This document shows positions 46,447-56,487 of a DNA stretch of 64,000 nt, one piece after another. The stretch comes from CAWBOY01 sp963790585 (GTDB taxonomy: Bacteria > Planctomycetota > Planctomycetia > Gemmatales > Gemmataceae), in the NCBI GenBank assembly GCA_963790585.1, contig CAWBOY010000010.1, positions 1 through 64,000 of the forward strand, written 5' to 3'. Position 1 is the stretch's first letter. Every line of letters starts with the position of its first letter. The notes beneath the pieces are model-generated. The model saw nothing but the letters and a program-made list of their open reading frames with translations. It did no database searches and had not been told where the DNA came from. A program made the translations under genes and the position numbers.

Positions 46447-49143
46447 ATGATCCGCGTCACGCAACAGGATAGTGCCAAGGACGCCAAGCGTTACTACGCC
46501 ACGGCGGACTATTACAGCGAAGGCCAGGAACTGGTAGGTTCCTGGGGCGGGAAGGGTGCAGCCCGTTTGGGTCTTTCCGGCACCGTTGACAAATTCTCCT
46601 TCGAGCGGCTATGCGACAACCTTGATCCCAGGACCGGCGAACCGCTGACGGTGCGAACGCGGTCGGAACGCACCGTGGGCTACGATTTCACCTTCTCGGT
46701 TCCGAAGTCGGTTTCCTTGCTATACGCCATGAGCGGCGACCAGGACATTTTGGAGGCGTTCCGCAGCGCCGTCGATGAGACGATGCGCGAGATGGAAGCC
46801 GAGATGAAAACCCGCGTCCGTACCCTTGGTCAGGACACCGACCGCACTACCGGTAACATGGTTTGGGCGGAATTCATCCACACGACCTCCCGGCCAGTGA
46901 ACGGCTTGCCCGACCCACAACTCCATGCCCATGTTTTCGCCTTTAACTCCACCTGGGACCAGGAAGAAGAACGCTGGAAGGCGGGTCAGTTCCGCGAATT
47001 GAAGCGTGACGCTCCATACTTCCAAGCGGCGTTCCGTGTCCGGCTCGCCAACAAGCTCCAGGACATTGGCTTCGGCGTCGAGCGCAAGCGGGACGATTTC
47101 GAGATCAGCGGGATTCCAGCCGATGTATTGAAGCGATTCTCGCGGCGCACGGCGCTGATCGAGAAAGTAGCCGAGGAGAAAGGTATAACCAACCCCGACC
47201 GCAAAGCGGAACTTGGAGCCGAGACCCGAGAGAAGAAAGGCTCGGCATTGAGTTGGGAGGCATTACGCAAAGAATGGAACGGACGCTTAAGCGATGAGGA
47301 ACGCAAACAATTGGCCGCCGTGCATCGTCGTGAAAAAGTGACTCCCAGGCCAGAGCGTAGCGAGAAATCAGCTGTCGATCACGCCATTGCACATAGCTTC
47401 GTCCGGGAGGCGGTAGTTCCGCAACGCAAGCTCCTGACAGAAGCCCTGAAACGGGGCATCGGCGGCGTCACCGTTGAGGCGACCGGGCGCGAGATGCAGG
47501 AGCGTCCGTTGATCCGCAGCGACGTAGAAGGCCGCGCGATGGCGACAACCAAGGAAATGCTCGCCCTCGAATCGCGGATGATCGACTTCGCCCGGCAGGG
47601 GCGGGGCCGGGCCAGACCGCTCGGTGATCCGAAACGTCCGTGTTCGCGGGATTGGTTCAACGAGGGCCAGAGAGCCGCAGTGAGTCACGTCCTTGGCTCG
47701 CGTGACCGGGTGATGATTATTCGCGGTGCGGCGGGTACGGGAAAAACGACCCTCGAACAGGAAATCGGCGAGGCCTTGGCCGAAGCCGGGAAGCCGGTGG
47801 TCGCCTTGGCCCAATCCGTCAAGGCGAGCCGGGAAGTGCTGCGTGAAGAAGCGGGCTTCGCCAATGCCGACACGGTGGCGAGGTTTCTGAAGGATCAGGA
47901 AATACAGGAATCGGCAAGGAACGGCGTCATTCTCATCGACGAGGCGAGCCAACTCGGCACACGCGACATGCTATATGTCTTCGACGCCGCCGAGAGGTTG
48001 AACGCTCGGGTGATTCTGGTCGGCGACCGACGCCAGCATCGCAGCGTGATGGCGGGCGAACCGCTCAAGCTGTTGGAGGATAAGGCGGGACTACGAGTCG
48101 CCGAGGTGACAGAAATTGTCCGCCAGAAAGGGAAATACAAAGAGGCCGCGAAAGCCCTAAGCGAGGGCAGGATCAGCGAAGGATTCGAGGAACTCGACAA
48201 GCTTGGCTGGATCAAGCAAGTAGCTGATGAGGACCGCAACAAGCAATTGGCCGAATCCTACCTGCTTGCCGTTGCTGAAAAAAAACGCGACGGTCAGGCT
48301 AAATCGGCATTGATCGTGTCGCCGACCCACATCGAAGCAGATTATATAACAAAAGCGATCCGTGCCGGATTGAAGGCACAAGGCAAGCTCGGCGAGGAAC
48401 GCATCGTCAACGCGTGGGCATCGGCCTATCTGACCGATCCCCAGAAAACCGACATCACCGAATATGATCCGGGCGACATGCTCCAGTTCCACCAGAATGC
48501 ACCTGGTTTCACCAAAGGATCGCGTCTTGTCATCGGAGAGAAAGTCAAGCCGCCGACCGAACTTGCCGATCGCTTCGAGCTTTACCGGCCCACGCATCTT
48601 GCCCTGGCGGTAGGCGAACGCTTCCGCGTCACCGCCGGAGGCAAAACGAAGGACGGCAAGCACCGCCTGAGCAACGGCTCGTTACTGACGGTTCATGGAT
48701 TTACCAAACGGGGCGACATTCTAGTCGATCATGGCTGGGTGATCGATCGCGATTTCGGCCATCTGACGCACGGCTATGTCGTGACCAGCCATGCCAGTCA
48801 AGGCTCGACCGTAGATAAGGTATTTGTCGGCATCTCAAGCCAGTCATTTCCGGCGACCGGCGAGCGCACGGCCTATGTCGCTGCCACTCGGGGTAAGGAA
48901 CAAGTGCAGGTATTCACCGACGACAAAAACGAATTGTGGAAGGCGATCAACCGTCCGGACGATCCGATGTCGGCGACGGATCTGGCTGAACCTAGGCAAC
49001 CGCAACCGGACAAACAGGCACCACCAAGGAAGCGTTCAGCATTTGCACGTGGGATCGGTTTGTTCGCACTGAGGAACGACACTCGCCAACCGGGCAATGA
49101 GCGAGAGGGCAAGGCGCGACAGGAGATAGATCATGGTCGATAA
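46447..49143 (+). CDS. MobF (TrwC/TraI-type) relaxase-helicase
   Basis: A protein of 898 aa. The relaxase domain has the paired catalytic tyrosines RYYATADYYSEG (residues about 15-25) and the metal-binding HxHxx motif in PDPQLHAHVFAFN (about 158-170). TGEPLTVRTRSERTVGYDFT is the usual TrwC core. The helicase domain has Walker A IIRGAAGTGKTTLE (about 424) and Walker B ILIDEASQLGTRD, and a late UvrD-like GYVVTSHASQGSTVD and RTAYVAATRG. It nicks oriT, stays bound to the transferred strand and unwinds the DNA. Shorter than plasmid TraI (lacks the C-terminal region) but appears complete for ICE/IME types. Confidence 0.95.
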   Translation: MIRVTQQDSAKDAKRYYATADYYSEGQELVGSWGGKGAARLGLSGTVDKFSFERLCDNLDPRTGEPLTVRTRSERTVGYDFTFSVPKSVSLLYAMSGDQDILEAFRSAVDETMREMEAEMKTRVRTLGQDTDRTTGNMVWAEFIHTTSRPVNGLPDPQLHAHVFAFNSTWDQEEERWKAGQFRELKRDAPYFQAAFRVRLANKLQDIGFGVERKRDDFEISGIPADVLKRFSRRTALIEKVAEEKGITNPDRKAELGAETREKKGSALSWEALRKEWNGRLSDEERKQLAAVHRREKVTPRPERSEKSAVDHAIAHSFVREAVVPQRKLLTEALKRGIGGVTVEATGREMQERPLIRSDVEGRAMATTKEMLALESRMIDFARQGRGRARPLGDPKRPCSRDWFNEGQRAAVSHVLGSRDRVMIIRGAAGTGKTTLEQEIGEALAEAGKPVVALAQSVKASREVLREEAGFANADTVARFLKDQEIQESARNGVILIDEASQLGTRDMLYVFDAAERLNARVILVGDRRQHRSVMAGEPLKLLEDKAGLRVAEVTEIVRQKGKYKEAAKALSEGRISEGFEELDKLGWIKQVADEDRNKQLAESYLLAVAEKKRDGQAKSALIVSPTHIEADYITKAIRAGLKAQGKLGEERIVNAWASAYLTDPQKTDITEYDPGDMLQFHQNAPGFTKGSRLVIGEKVKPPTELADRFELYRPTHLALAVGERFRVTAGGKTKDGKHRLSNGSLLTVHGFTKRGDILVDHGWVIDRDFGHLTHGYVVTSHASQGSTVDKVFVGISSQSFPATGERTAYVAATRGKEQVQVFTDDKNELWKAINRPDDPMSATDLAEPRQPQPDKQAPPRKRSAFARGIGLFALRNDTRQPGNEREGKARQEIDHGR

Positions 49144-49645
49144 GACGCCGCATCAGGAGCGACTGAAAGGACTCCTTCGCTCCGAAAGCCAAACCGGAAA
49201 TTCGCCGAAGAAAGAGACGGAGACGGAGGGCATTGAAGCCTCGTGCGCCGCCTTCGGCTATTTACGTGGCATCCGCGATCATGCCTCAGCCGTGGAGTTC
49301 CGGTTCCGCGACGGCAACAGCATGTGGTTTCCGTATAGCTGGCTCGGCACCTGGAAGTACAATCCCTCCGAGGGGCTGCTTTTGAAATTCTCCGGCGACC
49401 TCGTATATCTCGTGCTGGTCCGTGGCAGCAATCTCGACCAGCCGCTGAACGAAGGCGCGATCAATCTGACCCGAGGCGGGCTGCAACGCCACCGCGTGCT
49501 TTGGCTGCGGGAAATGAGCGAGGAAGACATTCGCAACCTCGGCGAAAACGGGCCGACCATCGACAGCATCCAGATCGGCGAGTTCGAGTCGCACGAAGCC
49601 CTAAAGGAATGGCTCGAAAAGACGGCTCCCGCATTCTTACAATAA
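49133..49645 (+). CDS. Conserved hypothetical protein downstream of the relaxase, 170 aa
   Basis: AGGAG before the ATG, which overlaps the relaxase stop by 11 bases; translation is coupled. N-terminus charged (QERLKGLLRSESQTGNSPKK). Residues about 45-110 form beta strands around WFPYSWLGTWKYNPSEGLLL. From memory, short proteins with FPYSWL-W follow MobF relaxases in several environmental ICEs. No function known; it may be a transfer accessory protein. Confidence 0.75.
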   Translation: MVDKTPHQERLKGLLRSESQTGNSPKKETETEGIEASCAAFGYLRGIRDHASAVEFRFRDGNSMWFPYSWLGTWKYNPSEGLLLKFSGDLVYLVLVRGSNLDQPLNEGAINLTRGGLQRHRVLWLREMSEEDIRNLGENGPTIDSIQIGEFESHEALKEWLEKTAPAFLQ

Positions 49646-49745
49646 AGCACAATTCCGCCGAGTTTTATACCGTCTTGGGGACAGGGGATTCTCCACGAGC
49701 GGGTGCTCGACTCATTAACCACAGGCGGATGCTGAGAGGCCGGCG

Positions 49746-50387
49746 ATGCCACGCGAACAGCAGACGGAGGCAGGGGCGCGTTCGCAATCGAGCGCATCGA
49801 TGAGGCACGCATTAGGCCTTTTGATCGCTTCCGAAATAGGCCAATGGCCCAAATGGATCGCCGCCGCCGATGAGCCATTCTTACGTATGCGCGTTGCGCT
49901 ATTGGCAATTCTGGGCAATGTCGTTCCCCGCTCGGAGATCGATCGCCTGGAAGAAGTTGTCGCCTCCTGGAACACCCAATTCCCAAAACAACAGTTCGTT
50001 CCAATCGCTAAGCTCCACGAAACCTCCAGGGATCTGTTGAAGTTGCCCGAGGACTGGTCACTCCAGGGTTACCGTGATTTTTCGGGCCTTCGGCGTGCGA
50101 TGGCCATAACGCATTGCAGCATCGATTTGAGCGAGGCCGTCTCCGCGCCTGTCGCGGACGTTAGCCTTGCGGAGGCGGAACGACAGTGCGCGTTCGGTCT
50201 TGGCGTTTGGCTCGATCAGCTGGGTAAGAATCGTCGTTGGCGCTTCCTGCCTGCCGTAGTGCCCGGAGAGGCTCCGGCCGCCATCGACCAGGTTTACGTG
50301 GAGCTTTTTGCCATTGCCGACCAAACGCTTGTCGAGAGCGAGAACGGAAAGCTGGAGCGGTCAGGCGCATGTCCCGGCGGCTGTTAG
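49746..50387 (+). CDS. N-terminal segment of NACHT-HEAT NTPase (frameshifted)
   Basis: A protein of 213 aa, helical (MRHALGLLIASEIGQWPKWI, RMRVALLAILGNVVPRSEID), ending SGACPGGC at a TAG. The next frame opens inside it with MSRRLLANEYPVVSIPAM, just the stretch that precedes P-loops in NACHT proteins. One missing base near 50373 would make this the N-terminal sensor or effector region of the same protein; two overlapping genes are the alternative. No recognised effector domain. Confidence 0.5.
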   Translation: MPREQQTEAGARSQSSASMRHALGLLIASEIGQWPKWIAAADEPFLRMRVALLAILGNVVPRSEIDRLEEVVASWNTQFPKQQFVPIAKLHETSRDLLKLPEDWSLQGYRDFSGLRRAMAITHCSIDLSEAVSAPVADVSLAEAERQCAFGLGVWLDQLGKNRRWRFLPAVVPGEAPAAIDQVYVELFAIADQTLVESENGKLERSGACPGGC

Positions 50388-52428
50388 CCAACGAGTATCC
50401 GGTGGTAAGCATCCCGGCGATGGTGTCGCGTACCTTGCGGCGCTGCGTCGTGGTCGGAGAACCGGGCAGCGGAAAATCGACTCTGGTTCATTGGCTGACG
50501 TGGGCTGCTTATCAGCAGAAGCTTCCGGACTTCGATGTCGCATTGGTCGTCAAGCTGAGCGCCTATGCCTTGGCTTTGGCGGCGTCGCCTACGCTTTCCA
50601 TTCTGGAGTTTTTCTTCGAGTGCCTGGGAACCAAAATCGACGATTGGGGACCGGCAGCCTTCTGGCTGCGGCGGGTCGCATCCAAAAGCCAACGCTTCCT
50701 GCTGCTACTGGACGGTTGGGACGAAGTACCCGCCGGGCAACGCGATCGCGTCCGCGATCATATCTTGCTCGAAGACCCGTATTTCGGGACGGTGATTACG
50801 ACACGTCCGTCCGGGTTGCCCCGTCAATTATGCGACGGGGAACGCGTCGATTTTTATCACATTGCCGGACTGGCGCCGGCCGCTGTCGAGCATCTCGCGC
50901 GAATCTGTTGACCGTGCTGGGACGCACCGACCTCTTTGACCAGACGGTAGAACGAATTCGCACCGAGTCCGATTTGCGCGAGATGGCGGCGAACCCGTTC
51001 TTGCTTGGCCTCTTGGTTCGCGTGCTGGCGCGTGCTGCCGGGCAAGGAACGAAGCTGCGGACCCTTGCCGACGTTTACCGGCAGGTGACTTCCTGGATTC
51101 AAGAATTGCACAACCTGACGCCACCTGTGAACGATCCTCTCACAATCGAACATTTGGCTGCGTTGCGGCGTCTCTCGCACGGCTTACTGTTTGACGCCGA
51201 TCTCCCCCGGTATCTGTTTCACGCCCAGGAATTGGCTGAAGGGCTGGGCGGATGCTCGGTGGAATCGGTCTGCCGCAGCCGTTTCATCAACCGTGCCGAT
51301 CCGGTGTTTGACGAGTACACCTTCCTCCACGCGACCTTCCAGGAGTATTTCGCGGCCGAGCATGGCGCGGCGATGGCAACGGCGGAATTAGACCGGTTTC
51401 TGGAGCGATCCTTTTATTCTCTGAGCCGGATGACTGTCCTGGATTTCGCCGCCGGGCTGCGGAATCAGGTTGCGACACGCTGCCGTGAACGGGTGACGAA
51501 GTGGTTTCAGAGGCGCGACCGTTTCCATCAGATTTTGCTGCGTGTCGCGCGAGTGGCGGCGGCGGGTCGCTGGCCGGCCGCGGACGGTGACCATTTTGGC
51601 CAGGGTTTACGCGAGGCGCTATGGGCCGAGATACGGTCCAATCAGGATATGACGCTGACCAATGCCCTGGTTGACGTATTCGCCGAACTCGACGCCGAGG
51701 ATTTGTCGCGGTGCGCCCGCATCGCCAAGGGCCTCGATTTCTGGATCATCCAATGCATCGTCGACGCCGTGCCGGCTTCGGTGGGGCGGCGTGAACAACT
51801 GGACGACTTACTCACCGGGGCGTGGCGGGATTACGCCGGATTCGACGCTCGCGGTGGCGTGACCGAAGAGGATTTGAAGGCGATCCGGGCGGCACTGGTG
51901 AACCCGGCCTTGGATCGCGGCGATCGGCGTACCGCCGTCATCCATGCCGGTGTGGCGCGTGACCTGGGATGCCTTCCGGGATTGTTGACCCTGCTTACTC
52001 AGGAGGAAAGCGACCACGATCTGCAAGGACAAGTGATCGACAGCCTGGGCTCGATCGGCGGACGCGAGGCCATCGATAAATTGGTTTCAATCGTAATCGG
52101 TGAGCATATATGCGTAGCCGAGAACCAGACAATGGCGGGCAATGTCCTGAGCCATGCGATCGGCCAGCGTAAGCTGCTCGATCCGGGTGGCCGCGACCGG
52201 CTGCTTTGTAGGCTGGCGGCATTGCCGCCGGACGACCCGAGCCTGGAAAACATCCTGACCGCCCTGGCCAGCTGCCCGCTGCGCGACGGCTGCGAGCTGA
52301 TCGAGCATCTGGTTCGCCATACCGAGGGCGCACCACAGTGCGAGTCGCCGCCGTGCGTGCGCTTGCCGCAGCAACAGACCGGCGACTGCTCCAGCGACTG
52401 GTCGCAACGATCGCGACCGAGCCGGTAG
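50369..52428 (+). CDS. NACHT-type P-loop NTPase with helical repeats (frameshifted)
   Basis: Two frames join near 50899, where EHLAR runs to a stop in one and NLLTVLGRTDLFDQTV resumes in the next. Walker A CVVVGEPGSGKSTLVHWLTW, Walker B FLLLLDGWDEVPAGQ (hhhhDGWDE as in NACHT) and sensor-like VITTRPSGLPR identify a NACHT/STAND ATPase. Helical NACHT C-terminal lobes follow (REMAANPFLLGLLVRVLARA, YTFLHATFQEYFAAEH), then HEAT-like units (GQVIDSLGSIGGREAIDKLV). Such architecture is known in bacterial antiphage NLR-like proteins and in other signalling proteins. It lies within the transfer gene block, so it may be IME-borne defence. Confidence 0.8.
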
Positions 52429-53459
52429 GCGAAGTGGTCGACGTTTTAATGGTGCTGGCGGTTGGTCGCTTCCTGAGCGTGCCACTGCCCTGGTTGGAGA
52501 GAAAGATCGAACAGGCGCCAGACAAAGTGAAACAGCGGGAGTTACTGACTACCTATCTGCTGACCGTGGATCAAGCCACGGGCAAAGAGAAAGACCAGGG
52601 ACAGGTTTTTTTGCACGGCCTTGCGAAACGGGCTCTAACCGGGAATACCACATCCGCACTTGAACTTGCTGAAGTTTTCGACCGAGCGCTGACGCAAGTG
52701 CGTAGGTATGATCCGGGCCTGTTTGACGACGGCACCTACCGGCTATCGATGGACATAGTGACGATGTTTTCGCAGTGCCCGGAACGCATCCCGCGGCCCT
52801 GCATATTGCTGGCCGTCAACGTAACCGGATTTTGCAACCACCCGGAAATCCCGACCGAGCTGAAGCAAGCGCTGGAGGCGGCGCTACTGTTGAACAAAAA
52901 GGTGAAGCAGAACCCGGATAGCTTGTCGCACGCGATCGCCAATCGGCTCGCGGAAAAGTCCCCCAAAGAATTGCTCTTGTATCCGCCGACATGCGAACCG
53001 GTGCAATCGGCGCTTCGCATGTCAGCGCTGCAGTGCGGCTGGATGGTGTTCAAGAACCGTATCTTGGATTCTGAAGGCGTGGAAATCGCAAACGCGAATG
53101 CGACTGCACGACCCGAAATCGACCTAACGAAGCCGGCCGGGATCAAGCAACTAATCGACCAGTTACCCCCACGTACTCGGGATGTGCTTGACAGCTATTG
53201 GCTAGGAGTGGCGCCGGGTGGGCCCTGTCAGCCGGGAGATTCCTTGCGGACGGTCTACGACGCACTTCAGGAGCGCGTCGCAGGGGAAATTGACGATGAC
53301 CTGACCAAAGGTCTGGACCGTCTATTCCCCGATGGCTTAGTGAGTTTCAATAACTGGCGGCGAACATTGGCTCGAATCGAAGCCCGTTTCGCTGACAATC
53401 CCGACGCCCGGGCCGTCCTGCGAAGCCTAGGGTTATGCAAGCGTTTGCGTGACAAATGA
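52338..53459 (+). CDS. C-terminal segment of NACHT-HEAT NTPase (frameshifted)
   Basis: A protein of 373 aa beginning RVAAVRALAAATDRRLLQRL, which continues the HEAT-like repeat series broken at VRHTEGAP in the previous frame (one base lost near 52341). Further helices: AVGRFLSVPLPWLERKIEQA and GLCKRLRDK at the end. No separate start signal or domain, so it is read as the ligand-sensing tail of the same protein. Together the three segments give about 1,240 aa. Confidence 0.7.
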   Translation: MRVAAVRALAAATDRRLLQRLVATIATEPVGEVVDVLMVLAVGRFLSVPLPWLERKIEQAPDKVKQRELLTTYLLTVDQATGKEKDQGQVFLHGLAKRALTGNTTSALELAEVFDRALTQVRRYDPGLFDDGTYRLSMDIVTMFSQCPERIPRPCILLAVNVTGFCNHPEIPTELKQALEAALLLNKKVKQNPDSLSHAIANRLAEKSPKELLLYPPTCEPVQSALRMSALQCGWMVFKNRILDSEGVEIANANATARPEIDLTKPAGIKQLIDQLPPRTRDVLDSYWLGVAPGGPCQPGDSLRTVYDALQERVAGEIDDDLTKGLDRLFPDGLVSFNNWRRTLARIEARFADNPDARAVLRSLGLCKRLRDK

Positions 53460-53770
53460 AAATGTCCGCCTCTGCGCCCTGATTGAGACAGCGAAAAAAT
53501 TCTTCCCATTTTTTCTCGGCACGTCAGCCACCGGCAATTCAGCGACCCTCTCATCCCATCTTCTTCACACCAAGGCATTTCCGCGCGTTGACGGCCCAAT
53601 CTCCCTATCCTCGGGCCGCTCAAGGACCGGACATCGCATTGTCTCAATCGCGTCCAATTCTGTCCCGCGAACCCCCAAGGGCAGAGGGCAATGACGCCGG
53701 TGTCACTGCCCATTGCATTGACCGTTTGCCGGTTTCCGAACGGCCAACTTTTACCGAAGGGGAGATTTGC

Positions 53771-54888
53771 ATGACAGCGATGATCGCATCGCGGGTGCTT
53801 CGGGGGCGCGTCCCGTTGTTAATCGTGGCGTCCGTCCTGATTGGAATGGCTGCCTGTTCTCCGTTTCTGCTGTTCCCGGCAAAGGCACCGCAGCAGCCGC
53901 AGCATAAATCAGCACGAGTGAATGCCTGGGAAAAGATTCTGCCGCGTTTTCATGCTGCCGAGAAAGCCGGCCTGGATTCGGCCAACCGTCATCGCGAGGT
54001 GATCCGCGCCTTTTTCGCGGAACGCAAAACGCATTCGCGCGCCTTCGGCGATTCAGTCTTGTCGTTTTGGGGCAAGTGGGCCTTCGTGAAGAGCAGTTTG
54101 CCCTTTGCCGACGCCAACGCGCATCGCCAATTTCTGCGAGAGCAATTCGAGCAACGCGTTTTTTCCGGCGCGATCTGGAGAAGCTGATTCAGTCGGTAGT
54201 GACTGGTTATCTCAGCGAACTGCAAGGGATAGAAAACGACCTTCTGGTCCAGATCCGAGCCGACCTCAAGGATAGCGAGCTGGCGCATGTTGAGTCGGCG
54301 GCCATGCTTAGAACCGATGACGCATTCCGTAAAGAATACGCCCACTCTCTGGAACTGGTCGCAGCCGCGGTCAGCCGCGACATGGTGGTCCAGGTAGGCC
54401 GCGAGGCTGTCACCTGGGTGGCCGCCGACATTACCGCCAACATTACAATTTCTCTCGCCGCAGGGTTTGCCGAACGACTGGGTATTTCGGCTGGCATTCT
54501 CGGCACCGGCGCCGCATCGGGAGCCGCCACGCTAGGCGTTGGCATCGCCGCCGGCTTTGTCCTTGATGCGCTACTGGACAGCGTGATGCACGCGTGGGGT
54601 TACGACCCGGCTGGCGACATCGCCCGCAAGATTGATGGAACGCTGGATTTGTTTCAGGCGATGCTCCTCCATGGTGATCCGCGCACCGTTCAGACCTTCC
54701 AGAAACTCCGGCGTCTTCAGAGCGGTGACCCAAATCCGTCTGTGCGTGACGAATGCGCCCGTTCAGCCGACCGGATAGAGAAAAGCGGATGCCTGGGACT
54801 GGGATACGAATTGGAGCGACTAAGGGGATCTCGGTCGCGATTGTGTGAGACAGCGTTGAAGAAACTGATCCTGGAAGGAGGACAATGA
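53771..54888 (+). CDS. Putative lipoprotein with glycine-rich membrane-active segment (frameshifted)
   Basis: The ATG at 53771 has GGGGAG upstream. N-terminus LRGRVPLLIVASVLIGMAAC gives a lipobox-like GMAAC. After EQFEQRVF a T run of six (one short, near 54157) breaks the frame, which resumes FRRDLEKLIQSVVTGYLSEL. Residues about 230-280 form a long Ala/Gly-rich hydrophobic stretch (AGFAERLGISAGILGTGAAS, GAATLGVGIAAGFVLDALLD), reminiscent of membrane-inserting proteins. About 370 aa joined. Conserved near the coupling-protein gene in this block; an envelope-associated transfer or exclusion role is possible but unproven. Confidence 0.65.
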
Positions 54889-54931
54889 TGACCCGATTTT
54901 TATGGCCGTTTTGTAAATCCGGAGGTAGCCA

Positions 54932-55683
54932 ATGAACACGCAAAACATGGTCTCACCGTTGCGGATAGCGCTGATTCTAGTCTGCGTGGTGGCTGTGGCC
55001 CCCGCCGTCCGCGCCGACGGCAAAAGCCAGGCGGCCAAGGAAATAGCCGAGTATGTAATGCTGCGTTGGGGCGGCAAGGCGGTGCTAGAAGGCACCGAAT
55101 TGCTCGCACGGAAGATCGAGGTCGCGGCTGCCCGGCATGGCAGCGAAGTATTTGAGGCCGTTCGCAAAGTCGGCCCCCCGCACTTCCCCTGCTGGAGGAA
55201 GCCGGTGTGCGCGGCGGTCAGGCGGCACGGATCATGGCCCAATACGGCGAGCATGGTGCTAACCGGATCGTATCCCGGCCGCAAGCGATGAAGCTGGTCG
55301 CCGAACATGGCGATGCCGTTGCCGCCGTCCTCGTCAAGCACGCCGGCGGGATCGCCGAACCCGTTGTCGAACGCTTCGGGGCAGGCGCGGTGCGTGCTCT
55401 GGAGGCCGCCAGCCCGCAAGGCGGTCGGCGTCTGGCCATGATGGTGGCCGATGGCGAGCTGGCCAAGACGGGCCGTGCGGCGGAATTATTGGACGTGATC
55501 GGGAAATACGGCGATCCGGCGATGGACTTCATCTGGCGTAACAAAGGATCGTTAGCTGTCGGCACCACGCTGGCGGCATTCCTGGCGACCCCGGAAACCT
55601 TCCTGAAGGCCGGACAGGGCGTTGCCAAAACGGTAGCTGAAAATGCCATCCGCCCATTGGCCGAAGTACCGGCGCAGTCGTGA
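54932..55683 (+). CDS. Secreted helical-repeat protein (frameshifted)
   Basis: About 250 aa joined. Signal peptide PLRIALILVCVVAVAPAVRA. Repeated helical units such as HGSEVFEAVRKVGP, YGEHGANRIVSRPQA, EHGDAVAAVLVKHAGGIAEP and FGAGAVRALEAASPQGG. The break lies in a run of six C (about 55178) after RKVGP. A C-terminal hydrophobic segment (SLAVGTTLAAFLATPETFL) may anchor it. The GD-VA / HGG repeat style is shared with the protein at 59455-60114, so the two are probably paralogues flanking the coupling-protein gene. Confidence 0.65.
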
Positions 55684-55901
55684 AGGAGGGTGTGGGGCAA
55701 ATTGCTCGTCACACCAACTGGACCGTCGTTCTGCCGGCCATCGTCGCCGCCATCCTGTTTTATCTTTTGGTCCGGCGGGGTTGGGGGCGGCCGACCGCTC
55801 CTTCTCAGGACGAAGCGAAGTCGCCCTTAGTGTCGGTTCGAGAAACCGAACCGTTGAATCCAATCACCGAAGAGAAGCTAGAAAGGAATAACCATGTCTA
55901 A
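55680..55901 (+). CDS. Small single-pass membrane protein, 73 aa
   Basis: GTG start overlapping the previous stop (GTGA). One membrane helix, WTVVLPAIVAAILFYLLVRR, then a charged cytoplasmic tail. Coupled also to the next gene, which starts eight bases before its stop. Probably the small third component of an envelope complex formed with its neighbours; no family recognised. Confidence 0.6.
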   Translation: MKEGVGQIARHTNWTVVLPAIVAAILFYLLVRRGWGRPTAPSQDEAKSPLVSVRETEPLNPITEEKLERNNHV

Positions 55902-56208
55902 CGACCGGACGGATTTCATTTCGCAATTCCTGCCAGGCGGTATGCCTGCGGATCCGATTGTGTTTGTCGTGGCCATTTGCGTTGCATGTGTAATTTTCCT
56001 AATTATCCGCGAATTCTGGTGTTGGTTTTGGAAGACGACGGAGATCGCCGAAGACCTGGAGCGGCTCAACTACAGCGTTCATGGCTTGTGGGTGAGTTGT
56101 GCCGAATGCCAAAAGGAATTGGTGAAGGCAAATGCGCTCCTCGAACGTATGGCTGCGTCCGTCCCTGAAAAATCGGACAAGCCCCAGACGGATATCCGAA
56201 CCGGTTGA
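55894..56208 (+). CDS. Small membrane protein, 104 aa
   Basis: ATG at 55894 with GAAAGGA upstream. One hydrophobic helix DPIVFVVAICVACVIFLIIR, then FWCWFWKTTEIAEDLERLNY and a Cys pair CAECQKELVKANALLERMAA in a coiled-coil-like tail. The last of four genes encoding envelope-type proteins. No family recognised. The following 279 bases (56209-56487) hold no supported gene. Confidence 0.65.
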   Translation: MSNDRTDFISQFLPGGMPADPIVFVVAICVACVIFLIIREFWCWFWKTTEIAEDLERLNYSVHGLWVSCAECQKELVKANALLERMAASVPEKSDKPQTDIRTG

Positions 56209-56487
56209 AAGCTCGGCAAGATCCGGCTCAACGGTGTTTTTCATCCCAGGGTGTGAAGGGGTGCCGAAGCCGGACTCCAGGGCGGGGACAGCAACCCGCC
56301 CAACTTCGCGAGCGTATCCGTCTTCTTGGGGAATCCCGGTTGATTGGCTCCTTGGGATCGGCAGGGAGATGAGGGGAGCGTAGCTCGGCCCAATGTGAAG
56401 TTCTCCAATGAAGCCTGTTCAAAGAAGCATACGTGTCGATCCGTAATTCTTGTCACATCACATGGAGTTTCGCGCGGGAGGCGTTCG

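Noticed and set aside
56209..56487. Upstream extension of the ParB-like gene to 56344
   Set aside because: The ATG at 56488 has a good ribosome site; the extension is Cys/Arg-rich and unlike ParB.
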